This document shows, in pieces, positions 23,582 through 36,250 of a stretch of 64,000 nt of DNA. The stretch's first letter is position 1. Every line of letters begins with the position of its first letter. The DNA is from Saururus chinensis (lineage: Eukaryota > Streptophyta > Magnoliopsida > Piperales > Saururaceae), in the NCBI GenBank assembly GCA_035235625.1, contig CP141148.1, forward strand, positions 31,683,057-31,747,056, read 5' to 3'. Both the position numbers and the translations under genes were made by a program. The notes below the pieces were generated by a model. It was not told where the DNA came from and ran no database searches. It was given only the letters and a program-made list of their open reading frames with translations.

Positions 23582-24850
23582 TCAAAAGAGCTTCCCGGCA
23601 AACTCTGTGGCCTCATCATCCTCCAGATGCAATGAAGACGAGAGATTTCTCAACTCAGAGACACTCCTCCCCAGTTGCAGAGCTAACTTCATCTCAAACG
23701 ACTCTCCATTCTCCCTCATGTCAACCTCTTCATTCAAGGTGGTCTCGATTGTCTCCCCCAAGAGGTGATAGAATCCACCGCAGTTGCGATACATCTCAAA
23801 CACCATCCCAACTTGCCCACCATGCTCCAATGTGTTCACCACGGTCGCTATAGCCCCAGCAGCCACAGCCACCATTAGAGCAGCACTCGAGCCAGAACTT
23901 GACAGGGAAGACCCAATTGCTGCTACGCCTGTGAGGAACGGACCGCTGAAGGCCAAGACCCTGTTCACCTTCAAGACCAGCTTGCTCAGTTTGACGTATT
24001 CAGCCACATCCTGCTTCTTCAGAACGCTAAGGACTCCTCTCATCTCCTTCTCAAGCTCTCCACTCCAACCATTCCTTGCTCCAACCTTCTCAGAAATCAG
24101 CTGCTACTGCTGTTTGTTCTTCCTGTGTTGTTGCACTGGTTTCTTGCTAGATCGAGCTGGCCACCACACTGTAGGCTCTACCTCGGCAGGAAATTTGTCT
24201 AGCATTCCGGGGAGTAATGGAAGCGGGTAGGCCTTATCCAGGGCTAGGACCCTCTCTAGGGCCTGGTCGACGTAGCTGCGAGTTGAGTCGCCGGAGGCGA
24301 GAGTTGTTTCGATCTCGCAGAGCAGCTGCCGGAAGAGCCTGGCGGCGTTTCTCTGCTCCTCGGCCAGCTGGGACGGCTGAATTTTGTTCACCACCATCAG
24401 CAACCCGGTGGCTGCTGAATACAAGATCGTCGCTGACACCTTGAACGCCAAGGCCGACGCACCAAGACCCGCAACGGATGGGATCGCCGAGATGCCGGCC
24501 TTTGTGGCGGCTGCGAGGGTGATCGAGTTGATGGAGCCGAGGAGGAGCTTGTTCCAATCTGCCCTCTGTTCTCCTATGTTTGCATGCATCTCCGCCCGGT
24601 CCGCCACTGCCTCCGCCACCGCACAGAGTTTCGAAACTACACTGGAGTCGCAACCTCCGGCCACGTCCAAACCATTAACATTTGCCGGTCTCATTTCTTC
24701 CATCGTTTGGATGAGTAAATTCGGTAAGGAGGTTCGGTGATCGACTCTAGATATCTTAGGCAATGGTGCTTGCAGTACAGCAGCAGATCTGCCATTTTTT
24801 GAAGCTGAAGAAGAAGGCAATTGAAGAGCAGAAAGTCTCAGGGCCGCCAT
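23582..24850 (-). pseudogene. At4g22030-type family, copy 3, with one in-frame TAG
   Basis: Same gene as copies 2 and 4: plastid-like N-terminus, HANIGEQRADWNKLLLGS, two hydrophobic regions, VFEMYRNCGGFYHLLGETIE and a TEFAGKLF end. The frame is preserved from ATG to the normal stop (423 codons including stop), except for a TAG at 24,106-24,104, codon 249, inside the CAG-rich KNKQQ tract of the charged linker. Compared with copies 2 and 4 the TAG is an extra codon, as if the CAG run had gained one unit and C had become T. The bases after it are CAG CTG. Without readthrough the product is 248 aa and loses the second hydrophobic region. The downstream half shows no other damage, so either the stop is recent or the gene is read through. 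Promoter elements are intact. Confidence 0.8.
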
Positions 24851-24963
24851 GACTGATTGGCTGATCTACCCTTTTGAGCTTTATCCTCAATTCGTCGAAC
24901 GTTGATAGCAAATCTGAAAGAATATGTAAGTTGAGGTGTGAATCATTCTTGTTCTCTGGTCTC

Positions 24964-25075
24964 TTTATATAGCTAGATGTGGTTGATGGCTAAGTAGTTG
25001 TTGAATCATTCAACTGTGTTGTGTCTTGACCTTGACTGGCTGCCCCTCTTCTTATAATATAGTTGAATTTGAAGT
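24964..25075 (-). promoter_or_regulatory. Promoter with TATA box and double W-box (copy 3)
   Basis: TTTATATA at 24,964-24,971 and CTTGACCTTGACTGG at 25,025-25,039, 53 bp further upstream, then AGTTGAATTTGAAGTAGAAG. Retained although the coding region carries a stop. Confidence 0.75.
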
Positions 25076-25160
25076 AGAAGTAGTCGTTTCGCAAAATAAC
25101 GGAGAAGTAAAAGCAGTCTGGTCTGTCGTCGCTGTTTTTTCCCTTTTTAAATAAGTTATT

Positions 25161-25525
25161 TTAGGGCTGCATTTTGGGCAAGATTAGGTCAGATTTTGTA
25201 AGTCGGGTAGGACCTGACCCTATATAAATCAAGTTTTTTAGAATTGACCTAACATAAAATAGGAACTAAATTTTATGGACCTAACCTAATAGGAACTAAA
25301 ATTTTATCTTGAGTCCGGTCGGTTTAAATAATTAAAACTAAATAAAAATTATTTTGGCCCAATTTTATTTATAAAAATATAAAAACTTTATATAATTAGG
25401 ATTAATTCTTGGGTTTTCTACGTGCTAGACCCTCGGGTATTTTTTATCTTAGACCCAACCCAATCCAGGTTCATTCCATCATGATCGAGTTGGGGCCGGG
25501 CTTTCAAGTTTCAACGTAGCCCTAA
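25161..25525. mobile_element. 365-bp element with TTAGGGCTGC-type inverted ends
   Basis: Begins TTAGGGCTGCATT and ends AACGTAGCCCTAA, giving 13-bp inverted ends with two mismatches. Inside are GACCTGACCC and GACCCAACCCAATCC words that recur at about 62,230-62,640. Flanks (GTTATT / GTAATA) do not give a clean duplication, so the superfamily is open. Confidence 0.5.
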
Positions 25526-26810
25526 GTAATAGTTTTTGCTTTTGTCAGCTGATTGCTACCTTAACAATTATAATTCGAAAAAGTCAAATGTTTAAGTTCT
25601 CAGTTATCACTATTTTTTTTAAATTACCTTTTTTTATTAACACATAAAAAAGTTAATAAAAAATATTTTAAGAAAATATACACAAAAATTGTATAAAAAA
25701 GGAAAAAATAGGTGACAACTTAGCAAATTGGACACTTACTTTGAAATAAATTAAAATTTTAAATTAGATATTTATTTTAAGATGGAGGGAATATGCAACC
25801 AAATTGGCCTAGTTGGTACTAGAATAGGCCCACATGACTAAAAGCGGAGTATGTGTAGTAAGATCCTCTTCTTTGGGTCTCTCTCTGGTGACAGCCTTAC
25901 ACCAAAAAACAAAATCTAGAATTGGTTTTTGGTGGGCTTTATTTTTTAAAATTATTTTCCAAACCACTAAGAATGACTAGATTGCAGGTTCAATGGATAT
26001 GTGAAGGGGGAGAAACATGGGAACTTTTGGATCATGTTCCCAAGTTTCTCTCTCACCACTTCCTGATGATGTGGCAATTTTTCATTATTTGTCATCGAGA
26101 TTGGTCATGCTAGATAGGTTCTTCACTTTTCTTTGTCCCATCAAAATAAGGATGTAAATGGACAACAAATAAATGGCAATTGTGTCTGCATATGTGTCTG
26201 TCTACATTGAAAACAAATAGTTTTTGCTTGTTCGCGTGGACACAAACAAGGCTACGGAGGGTAGTTTTGGTCCGGTCCTTTAACAAACGCAGCTGCAAAC
26301 ATAGTTTAATTGTCCATGTGTACAACTATCTACATTTGTTAATATATATACTTTTTAAACTCCGAACACCCTCTTTCAATTGTGCCCTAATGTCCTTTTT
26401 GAGCTTTCTCTTCTAGCTGTGGCGATTGGGCACGTGTTTTGGATTGTGTTTGTCATGGCCTGTTGATTTCCTCCCTCCACCACCTGGCCCATCTCTGGTG
26501 TCCCTTGCCATTCCCGCCGACTTCTTCTGCTAGCTTCCTCTGCCATCCCATCCATTCCTCCAATCCTCCAACCTTTCCCTCCTGGCTCCTTGCAATCAAC
26601 CATTGCGGTTGTCGACAACAACGACAGAGATCAGCTCCCGACTCTTGATGGAGTCCTCCGGTGTCAAAGGTATCATTTTTTTTTTGCATTTCCATACCTT
26701 ATTCATTTCAAGGATTTTCTTTCTATGTTTTTTTTATTTGGATCTTGAATAGCTTAGTAGAAATGAATTTCCATATCAAGTTTGGTCTATTTTTAATTGA
26801 TTTAAAGTTT
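25526..26810. other. No gene recognised; Stowaway-like hairpin
   Basis: At about 25,720-25,795 the run ending TTATTTTAAGATGGAGGGAA has, in reverse, the CCCTCCATCTTAAAAT beginning typical of Stowaway MITEs. The segment 26,440-26,690 is C-rich with several overlapping short frames on both strands, but I recognise no protein in it. Confidence 0.45.
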
Positions 26811-27009
26811 TTTTTATTATTTCATGTTCTATAATCAAGATGTCAAGACTACATGACATTGGTTGGATTTTTGTCAATTTAAGGGTCTATTTTTTTATTT
26901 CATGTTATGTAATAAAGACGACAAGACAACATGATATATTGGATGGATTTTTGTCGATTTAAGGGTCTTATTTTTTATTTCATGTTATGTAATGAAGATG
27001 GCAAGATAA
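26811..27009. repeat. 80-bp tandem repeat, about 2.4 copies
   Basis: Unit: TTATTTCATGTTATGTAAT, AAGACGACAAGACAACATGA, GGATGGATTTTTGTCGATTT, AAGGGTCTTA. The first unit has diverged most; the last is partial and stops at GGCAAGAT, where the long LTR copy begins. Confidence 0.75.
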
Positions 27010-30000
27010 ATTAATAAACATAGTCTCAAGCCCTAAGAATGCAACATATCTAAATCCATCATAGGCTATCCAAAGTATGAATTAAAGTCAAATCTAAGAT
27101 CATCATATCACATAAGTCTAAAATAACCAAAACATCTAGCGCCTCTCATGACTCATGTACATCCTCAAACTTGACATGAAGACCATCCAAAGCACTTGTA
27201 TGACATATCATACAACCCCAAAACAAAACTACGAATAAAAGAGGGATGAGCTTAGCTAAGTAAGGATTTTAAAATAAAATGTAAGTTCATGATAACATTA
27301 CATGCATTCTTCTCATAAAAGTCAATTTAAATATGTATCACATATTCATTCTCTACACATGTACTTCATGAGATAAATTACATTCTATCTACACAATCAC
27401 ACCACTTGTGTATCATATATTCATTGATAATTCATAACACACATGTACACTATGTGCAAACATTTAAGTTTTATTGTTTATTCACATCCTACATGAAGCA
27501 AACATCAATATTCACATTCACCCTGCATAATCAATTGTATCAAACCATATTATATTCTGCATGTTCAAGTATAATTATTCCATACACATCATGTATAACA
27601 TAAGCATTATTGTCCCTACACAAACTGTGTCAATGAGTATTATAATCCGCATAAATAATTCAGTGAATGTCTCACAATAGAAAAAATAATCATGTTTATC
27701 CTAGCCGAAGGAACAACTAAAGTAGTTTGGGTAAATCCCTATTGGGGAAAGTACCCCTTGGTAAGTCGGTGCACACGAACAAACCAACCTTGATTCTCAT
27801 GTCCAAAAAGACTCATCAATTTAACTTATTATAATATTATGCTCTTCTCACTCGGGGATAAAACTTGTCCTCAAAGGAATGTAAAACCCATCCAATGGAC
27901 ATGAAACCAAGTTCAATTAAACATAAAACCGATTCGATAAACCTCCAATGCGGCTAATCTAGAAAACTACTGAAACTAATTGATTAATCACGATTAAACA
28001 CTAATAATCTTAATTTACAAGTCATTCTCATGATGCACACAATATGATACATACGTGAACAATATTTAATGAATACAAACATAGGTAAACATACTTTAAT
28101 AAGTCTTAATATGCATGAAACATGGTCCATTTGTGATAAATAAAATCATATAAGCATGAGTAAAAATATACATACATAATCGTGTCTATATTTGAGCTAA
28201 AATATGTGGAACATGGTTCATATATAATGAATGTGACATATGCAAGTATTCATAATTCATCACGGTCATAATCTACTGGAATCATGCAGTAAATATGAAA
28301 AAATCATCAAAATAGAACTTAAAATTACGCATATACTTATTTATCTCATACTAGCTTAAGTAGATGTTTTAGCATAATCACATCATGTAACTTGTATATT
28401 TAAAAAAATAGCAAATAAACTCTAATCAACGTGAAATTTAGAGATACTACATCTTAGTATTAATTAATATATAAATAAGTATCATATGAAAACAAATCCA
28501 AAAAATAACTTTCGTGATTTAATTAATGAGACTCTGCAGTTCTGCTAGAATCATCGACCTTCAAATTTATGACTATGTCATTAACTTATTATGCTCTAAA
28601 TAACTTAAAATATTTATGATATACTCATAACACATATATCAATCCATCATAAAAATAAAAAACCAAAAATTATATGTTTTTATCCCTAAGCTTCTAAATA
28701 AGGAAACATAGAGTTGTTTTATTGTATAATAAATGCATATTATTATAGAAAAATCTAAAAAATTAGGAATATAATTAGACATGATAATTTATTCCTAGAA
28801 AAAATATGAGAGCAAAACTTAGAGTAAAAATATCCAAAACATAGTCGTGAATCCAAAATAGAGGTCTATTTGACCGTTTGAATGGCTAACTATTCAAACG
28901 ACTTGTCATCCTGTTCCATCAGCCCATAGGTGATCGAATGATCAAAACATAACTATCAAAATAATTATTTCCTACCTCACAAAATAGAACCAGAATTCTT
29001 CAAAAAATTAAGAAAAATTCCTAAAACTTAATAAAACTTTATATAATCATCACGCAAGCCTAAAACTTGATTGATTTATATTTTTCATACTTAAATATAT
29101 AAAAATAACCATAAATTATATATTTTTAATAAATCACCATTATACATCAAAATGAATCAAAAGCTCAAAGAAACCTATAATAATAGCATTTTAATGAAGA
29201 AAATCTCTTTAAAAAAAACCCTTTACCTCTATCAAGCTTGTGAATACCTTGAACGATCTTCAACCTCAAGAAATCCTACCAAAAAATTAGGACTTTTGGT
29301 TAATCTTATTCAAAACTAACTAATAGACTTAAATCAACTTAGGAAATTATAGATTTAAAACCTCCTTCCGTTACAAACAAAAAAAACTTAATTAGGGTTC
29401 TAAATCGGAATTCAAAATATAATTTGATGGAAGGAAATTAATAATCTAAATAGGAGAAGTGAAGATTGAGATTATTAAGACAAATATTGTAAAATTAAGG
29501 GGGAAAACCTTACATTAAGATGGGTCTCCTTTGGAAATGGGGGTAGAGCTTAACTTCCTTCCTATTCTTTGTCATTCCCCATTTAGGAAATAGGTAGGCC
29601 TTTTCTTTTATAGTAAGGTTTATAAGTTGAGAATTAAATTGTTGGGCTAGAAAATATGTAAAAATGCCCCAAGTGATAATTGAAGTGCACTTTTGACTCA
29701 AAAACATATTTTAATCACACCCAAGACAAATAAAAAAATATTTGCGGCTAAAATGGGTAACACGTCATCCCACATGAACGTGGGTGCTATGGTGGGGCCT
29801 GCTCCATTGACCAAGGAAAAATTAAAAAAATTCTTTTAAATAAGTAAAAATTTGGGTGATTCAAGCTTGACACTAATACTCTAAACTAAAATAAAATTAA
29901 GCCTTAATAAATTTATAAATAACCTAACTCATTACCCCAAGAAAATTAAATCAAACCACCAAACAAATAAATTTAGATAATTAAAAAGAAAATAAATTAG

Positions 30001-30010
30001 AAATCTTACA
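27010..30010 (-). mobile_element. Long LTR copy (family 2), one end not found
   Basis: Minus-strand LTR ending at 30,010 with TCTTACA (TGTAAGATTT in LTR orientation). A TATA-like CTATAAAAG box on the minus strand near 29,610 supports orientation. It aligns piecewise with the copies at 37,833-41,240 and 55,647-61,818, for example ACAACCCCAAAACAAAACTA near 27,215 followed by GAGGGATGAGCTT. The first 150-200 bp present in the other copies are missing, so it is truncated on the left. Fossil; Ty3/gypsy chromovirus-like by inference. Confidence 0.65.
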
Positions 30011-30039
30011 CAAGTGGTGTTGTTCTATCTACAATTTTA

Positions 30040-31830
30040 TATGAAGAGTTTGGAGTTGGAGGAGAGTCAACTAGTACATCAAAACTATCTACTATCCCTA
30101 AAAAATAAGATAAGAACTTAACATCTAAATATTGAGAGTTTTTAAAAAAGAGTGAAATAAAGATGGTGTACCATGGGCTATTTGCAAGTTTTGTGCTCAT
30201 ATGTTATATGGGGATACAAGAGTGAGAGGTATGGATCATATGAAAAGGCATTTGGACAAATGTTTTAAATATCAACAAGAAATGAGGAAAATTAAGAAAA
30301 AGGAAAAGCAAAGCATTAGTTGGGTGAGAGAAAAAAGTGATGACACATGTTCTATTATGAAATACAACTTTGACCAACAAAAAAGTAAAAGAGACCTTGC
30401 TGAGGCAATTGTATTGGATGAATACCCCTTTTCAGCTGTTAACCAAAAGGGATTTATAAAATTTGTGAGGGCTTTGCAGCCACAATTTAAGTTCATGACT
30501 TGTCATGTCATTTCATAAGAAAGCAAAAATGTTTATGAGAGTGAATGGAGAATTATTTATGAGGAATTGAATAAAATTGATAGTAGAGTAAGTCTCACAA
30601 GTGATATTTAGACTTCTAACAAAAATATTCCTTACATTATTTTTGACAGTTCACTACATTGACAATGAGTGGAGGATTACAATAATTAATTTTTCCAATA
30701 TTGATGCACGTTACAAAGATGAATTATTAGCAAATCTTCTTTACACACAATGTGTTAATTGGAACATTGAAAGAAAATTATGTTGTAGTGCTTTAGATAA
30801 TTGAAGTGCTAATGATGTGGCAACATGTTAATTCAAAAATAATTTTTTTTAGGGGATTTCTTTTGTTCGATGGTAATTATTTTCATATGCATTGTTGTAC
30901 CCACATTCTTAATTTAATAGTTCAATATGGTTTGAGGTGTGGTGGATAATATCCATGAAATTTTTAAATATCTCAAATCTTCTCCTTAAAGAGCATAAAA
31001 CTTTTATTAGCATGCTGAACAACTAAAAGCAAAAAAAAACTTCTTCTTGATGTTTCTACTAGATAAAATTCTACTAATAGGATGCTTGAAGTTGTTTTAG
31101 AATTTAAAGATGTTTTTGCTCGTATAGCTTCTTTGGATTCACATTATGTTTATTTGCCTTTGGATAAAGAATGGAAAAATGTGAGGGTTGTAAACAATTG
31201 TTTGAATGTGTTTTATTGTTTAACTAATCTTTTCTCGGGTTCCAAATATCCTACCTCAAAATCATTTTTGGGTAGCATTTGTGAGCTGAAATTATTATTA
31301 GATGAATGGTGCTTGGATATGAATATTTTTCTTTCATCTATGACAAAGAAAATGGTTATTACATTTGGGGAAAGAGTAACTTGATCTTGGTGATAGCTTG
31401 TGTGTTGGATTCTAGATTTAGAATGAAACCCATTGACTTTTATTTTTTAAAGTTTTATGGTGAATCATATTCTCTAATAAAAATTCTTGAAGTTTGTGGA
31501 TTGTTAATGAGGCTATACGAAGAATATGTTTCCTAAGTGTCAAGTGAAAACATTGATACAACTTAGCATAGAAGTTCATCTTTAGGTGGTGAAAGATATC
31601 AATTTTAGTTCTTTCATTGTCTTGACTTTGTGGAAGAGAATTTTTTCAAGATTTTTAATTTTATCACAAATTGCAAAGGATGTTTTGGCCATTCCTTTAT
31701 CCACTCTTGCATCAAAATCAACTTTTAGTATAGGTGGAAGAGTAATCAAGTAATTTAAGAGTTCCTTGAGCACAGAGATAATGCAAAACTTAATTTGTTC
31801 ACAAGATTGGTTGACATCTAAATAAGATGG
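30040..31830 (+). pseudogene. hAT transposase pseudogene (RICESLEEPER/DAYSLEEPER type)
   Basis: Plus-strand remains of a BED-finger hAT transposase. At 30,170-30,262 the BED zinc finger reads ICKFCAHMLYGDTRVRGMDH followed by MKRHLDKC. Then comes AIVLDEYPFSAVNQKGF and, from 31,082, VVLEFKDVFARIASLDSHYV with RVVNNCLNVFYCLTNLFSGS and LILVIACVLDSRFRMKPIDF. Near 31,668-31,800 the C-terminal hAT dimerisation domain reads AKDVLAIPLSTLASKS and FSIGGRVIK. The frame is interrupted by several stops and shifts, among them stops after TCHVIS, before TSNKN and after GGRVIK, so it is not functional. Terminal inverted repeats were not found. Its left edge is almost at the end of the LTR copy at 30,010. Confidence 0.8.
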
Positions 31831-32561
31831 TAAAATATTTTTATTTTAGTTTACTTTGGTTTTATATCTATTATTTTTAAGTTAATTATTTATCTAACTC
31901 CATATTTGTGTGTAGATGAAGAATCAACAAATTTTGAGGGAGATGGAGCTTTTCGTACAAGCATATTTGAGTTGAGTTTAGAAGATGAAAAAACTAAAAT
32001 TACAAATGATTAGAGATGTTTACTACATTGTAAGTTTTCAAATTTTTTATTATTTACTTTATTGCTTACATCTTATTTTAATCTAACTTTAATTTTTTAT
32101 TTTATGTTTGTAGTTTAAATATGAAGAGTTGGAGTTGAAGTCTTGGAGAATAGAGAAAATGTTGAGAAAGTTGATATCTTTTTTGTTGTTAAAGACTTTT
32201 AGTGATGTAGTAAGTTGGACTATGGTTTGATGCTATGGATTGATGTTATTTTATAGGGTTTTTAGGTGTTATAGACTATGCTGTCTTTGTGAATGATGTT
32301 GAACAATTTACTTTTTATATTTAGATGTTTAAGGATAGATGAAAAATAGGATAAATTATTTAGATGTTATAGGATGGATGATTGATTAAAAAGTAGGTTG
32401 AATTAAATGTTACATGATGAATGAATTGATGAGATAATTATGCAGGTTGAATGATATGTATTTGGATGAATGATAACAATAAACCAATAGGTTGAATTAT
32501 ATGTATTTGAATTATACATGTTGAATAATTATACAGGATGTAGTGTAGTTGTCTGTGTTTA
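31831..32561. other. No gene recognised; hAT flank and degenerate repeats
   Basis: AT-rich. From 32,290 to 32,530 the words GATGAATG, TTATAGGATGG and TTGAATTATATG recur loosely. It may be untranslated hAT sequence, but nothing shows that directly. Confidence 0.4.
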
Positions 32562-34630
32562 GTGTAATTATACAAAATTATTCGGGAAATTAAATTAGAG
32601 TAAATTAAATTTAAACAAAAATAAAAAACGAGACCAACCATAAGCGCCAGACTCCGAGTTAAAGAGTCGTAATGTTCCCCTACGTACTATGAGATTAAAT
32701 GCTCTATTGCGCGTAGTTCAGAACAAACCTAATTTTATAACTAATTTGGATCAGGCCAATGTTGTCGTACCGTTGGTTGCCTACGTACATATTGGATAAC
32801 ATCTACGACATTATTCAAATATGATCTGAATATAGGTCTCCCTAATGGCAAATACATGCATTCATCATCACAAAATCATATACGTTAAAATATGTATACC
32901 CTTATATCCGAATAAATCATATGAAATCAGACGAAAATATCATAAATCATCGAAGTCAAACAAAAGTCAATAAATCAGCGGAATCACACCTATCACAGAG
33001 GTGAACAGAACACTAATAGAATCACACATGCCACTCTATCACAGAGCGGAGTAGAAGAGACAATAGAGCATATTTGATCATATCAGATAATATCAGATTT
33101 CATCCAACTATAACATATTAGATCGGAGTATATCAAATTAAATAGAGTATTTCAAAGTAAATTAGATCAGAACATGTCACAACAGATCAAATCAGAACAT
33201 ATCAAAATCCATCATGATCATAGCAAATCATATATTTTAATTAATACATTAACATTACAAATTAAGATGTGTAAGCATATAAATCATATTAAATTAGAAG
33301 GTCATAAACACTTACTCCCTTGTCGTTAAGAAAATAGCGGCATGCATATTTGCTAGATTTTTCAAGGCATCCTCTCTTTCAAGTCTGGAGACATCAGCAT
33401 AACCTCCTCTAGCTCCCCAACGTTTCCCTCATTGTGCCTCAAGGCAACAGACGAGCATTCCCTCTCTTTAACCCAGAATGTTCCTCTTTTTGTGGCCCAA
33501 AGGCGACATATATAACTTCCCTCAGGGACACTTTGCATTTCTTGTGCTCGTAGGTGGCGAATAGAATCTCTCCTACCCAGAGATGCTTCTTTCTTTATGT
33601 GCTTGTAGGCGACGGACAGACCATCCCCTTACCCAGAGACTCTTTCCTTTTTTTCATGCCCGTAGGCTATGGACAGAACCTCCCTTTAACTTGAAAATGT
33701 TTCTCTCTCTACATGACCTTTTAGTGAAGGAGCGAGCCTCCCATACTCTAAGCCACTTTCCTCATTGTGGCCTGATGATGGAGGACAAAGCCTCCTCTTG
33801 CTCTGGGTCATTTTTCTTTCTTCATGGCTCGAGGGTGACGTGCAGAGCCTCCTCTTACCCTAGGGTATTATCTCTTTATATGGTCACCAACTCAAGGAAT
33901 AGATGCTTCTATTACGTAAAACACTCTAGATTTAACGCCTTTTGAATGGATGAAAATGGACTTAGAACGAAGTGGAAAACTTTCCCAAAAGATTGAATGG
34001 AAACCGGAATTTATAGGTGTACCTGCGAGTGGACAAAACAATGCATGCAATTGCGTGCCATGTGTCGCACATGCATGACGCGACACCGTGGTTGGCATGC
34101 TTGTGTATGTCATGCGTCGCGAGGTTTCTAGCGCGCCTACTGCTCATCGCACGGATGCAAGGTTTCTAGTATGCCTGTGGTACATCGCATGGACGCGGTT
34201 CCATGCCATGGCTCCGCCTCGGTGCCGGCTGACATCATCTATTTTATCTTTTCTTTATTATTTTATTATTATTATACTCAAATACAATTCTAACTTCAAA
34301 ACATGGTAACTTCTTACTCCAAAGTTGGAATCGTGCTTTCTTGGTACCGATGGACTCATATCGATGAGCCCTTTGAAATTAGACCTTATATGTGTAGGTT
34401 ACTCCACACTTTTTACATTGTTTCTGCCCCTATGACATGCTTTTCGAGGTCTTAACTTTTGCTCTTGACCTCCATTTTGCATATTTTTCGAATCGTTACA
34501 CTCGTTACTTCGAGCTCTATCGATAAACGGGGATTTTGTCTCTTAAAACTCCATAAAACTTAACTAAAACTTATGTAAATACCCCTGACCCCTTAGTTTA
34601 GGAGTAATCAAAACACGGGCAATTAAAGTA
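32562..34630 (-). mobile_element. Diverged LTR copy (family 1)
   Basis: Minus-strand relative of the LTR at 381-2,363: it shares GTTGGTTGCCTACGTACATA and TTGGATAACAT, the block of units with CGACGGACAGA and CCTCC at 33,400-33,870, and a TATA box (CTATAAATTCC in LTR orientation) near 34,010. Both ends are worn and approximate, and I find no target duplication. No internal region. Older than the other two family-1 copies by appearance. Confidence 0.7.
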
Positions 34631-36250
34631 TGTCTATCACTAAAAACAAATAGATGGACAATGTAATCATGTAAAAATGGACAGATGCAGACAACCCTTG
34701 TCTACATCTGTGTCCATCCATTTACACCCCTACATCAAAACCATTTGTAAAAGTTTGTTGGAGAAACTAAGAAAGTCATTATCCTGATACACTGAAATAA
34801 TGTTCAATAAAATATTTTCAAATTTCAAATTGCAATCCTATTTTGTGTTAAGTCATTGCTTATTTGGGCTATTTATGTTTTGAATAGGTTAGCTGGACCT
34901 TAATTGAGTTTACTTGTCTAAACAGGCTTCAACAGGATCCAAATGGAAGAGGAAGTTAAGCCCAACTACTCAAAGCTATTTAAAAGTCAAAAATGGGCTC
35001 CTAATGGTCTAAACATGCATGGAATGGTCGAACACAACCTTGTGGACCCGTTGGATTTGAGATTTGCATCAAGAGAACTAAATTAGGAAAGAAGCTGATT
35101 CGGACAGATTGACACAGCCGTAGTATTTTGACCATATCTTTCCCTATATAATTCAGATTGATACGATTCTAGTGGAATTAGAAAGAAGACTTCCGTGGCT
35201 ACATTTTTTATTTCAGGAAAAAATTCTAAATTCCGCAAATTTGTAGGTCGAATTTGGCATGAAATAGACAGCTAGTAAACTAACCCGAGGTCAATACATG
35301 AAGAATATTTTCATTGATTATGATTGATACACATAAGGAAAGACAATGAGGCTAGTTGGATATATAAAGGAAGATTCAAAGATACTTATTTGCTAAATAA
35401 ATCATTGATTTATGTGATTTATTTAAAATCTAATTATTGTCAAAGAAGCAACCAATTAGGCAATCAATCAGGATGCAATCCAGAGATATGTTTTTACTTT
35501 CCCCTTTGAAGGAACTCCTTCTATTCTTATAAATAGAGGAGTGGACGTGATAGATGAATCATCCCCTCCTCTTTGGAGCTCTCTTCTCCTATTTTTCTTC
35601 TCTTCTTTTGTATTTTTATTTTTAGTTTTATTGTAATGGCTTTTTAAGCTCTCAAGCTAAGGCTAGAGGTGATTTGTAACAATCTAATGGAGTTCTATTC
35701 TTGTTTCATCAATTGTTTTAAGTAAGTATTGTTTATTTAAAGTGATGTTTATTTAATATTGTTCTTCTTCTTGTTTTTTTGTGATTTGGATACATAAGAT
35801 GTTTGAAGGCTCTCCTTTTTGATCTTTTGTGATTTGGATACATAGAAATCTTTAAGAGGCAATTATTTTTATCCTTCATCTATCTAAAATATTTTATATC
35901 TTTCATTTCATTTTTAATGTTCATATCTTCCGGTTAGATAGAATTTTTATTTGATTCTAACTGAGATAACATGATACATGAAGAACATCATTAGATGTTA
36001 CAATGATCCTTAATATCTTAGTGTTTTCTCATCTTGATTTCTTGACTCTTTATTGCCTCAATACTCTTCTACTTTTTCTATCTTAATTTTTCTTTCATCT
36101 ACTTTTTCGTAATAATTTTCTTTGTTGCACAAGGCTTTCCTTATGGATCGACCTTGTTTACTACAATTGGCAAGTAAAATGAATCTGAATTTGACTTCTT
36201 CATAGTCTTGTTTCAGATGTAACAACATATCCCTCTTAATTCTACATCTT
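34631..36250. other. Unclassified repeat with LTR-like features
   Basis: A CTTATAAATAGAGGAGTGG promoter-like motif at about 35,527, a T/C-rich leader, TTTTATTGTAATGGC at about 35,628 and CTTATGGATCGACCTTG at about 36,142 together resemble the layout of long LTRs near the end of a retroelement. I cannot define ends. The segment 34,640-34,740 has TGTCCATCCATTTACACCCC, seen in diverged form near 26,150. Confidence 0.35.

Noticed and set aside
26376-26695. Overlapping frames on both strands suggesting a small gene
   Set aside because: No recognisable motif, no conserved start or splice signals, and the composition (C-rich plus strand) explains the lack of stops.
33583-33945. 120-codon open frame, and similar ones at 783-1,103 and 57,455-57,682
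   Set aside because: They fall in the repeated GGAGGCTCTGTCC-type block of family-1 LTRs; frames come from repeat composition.
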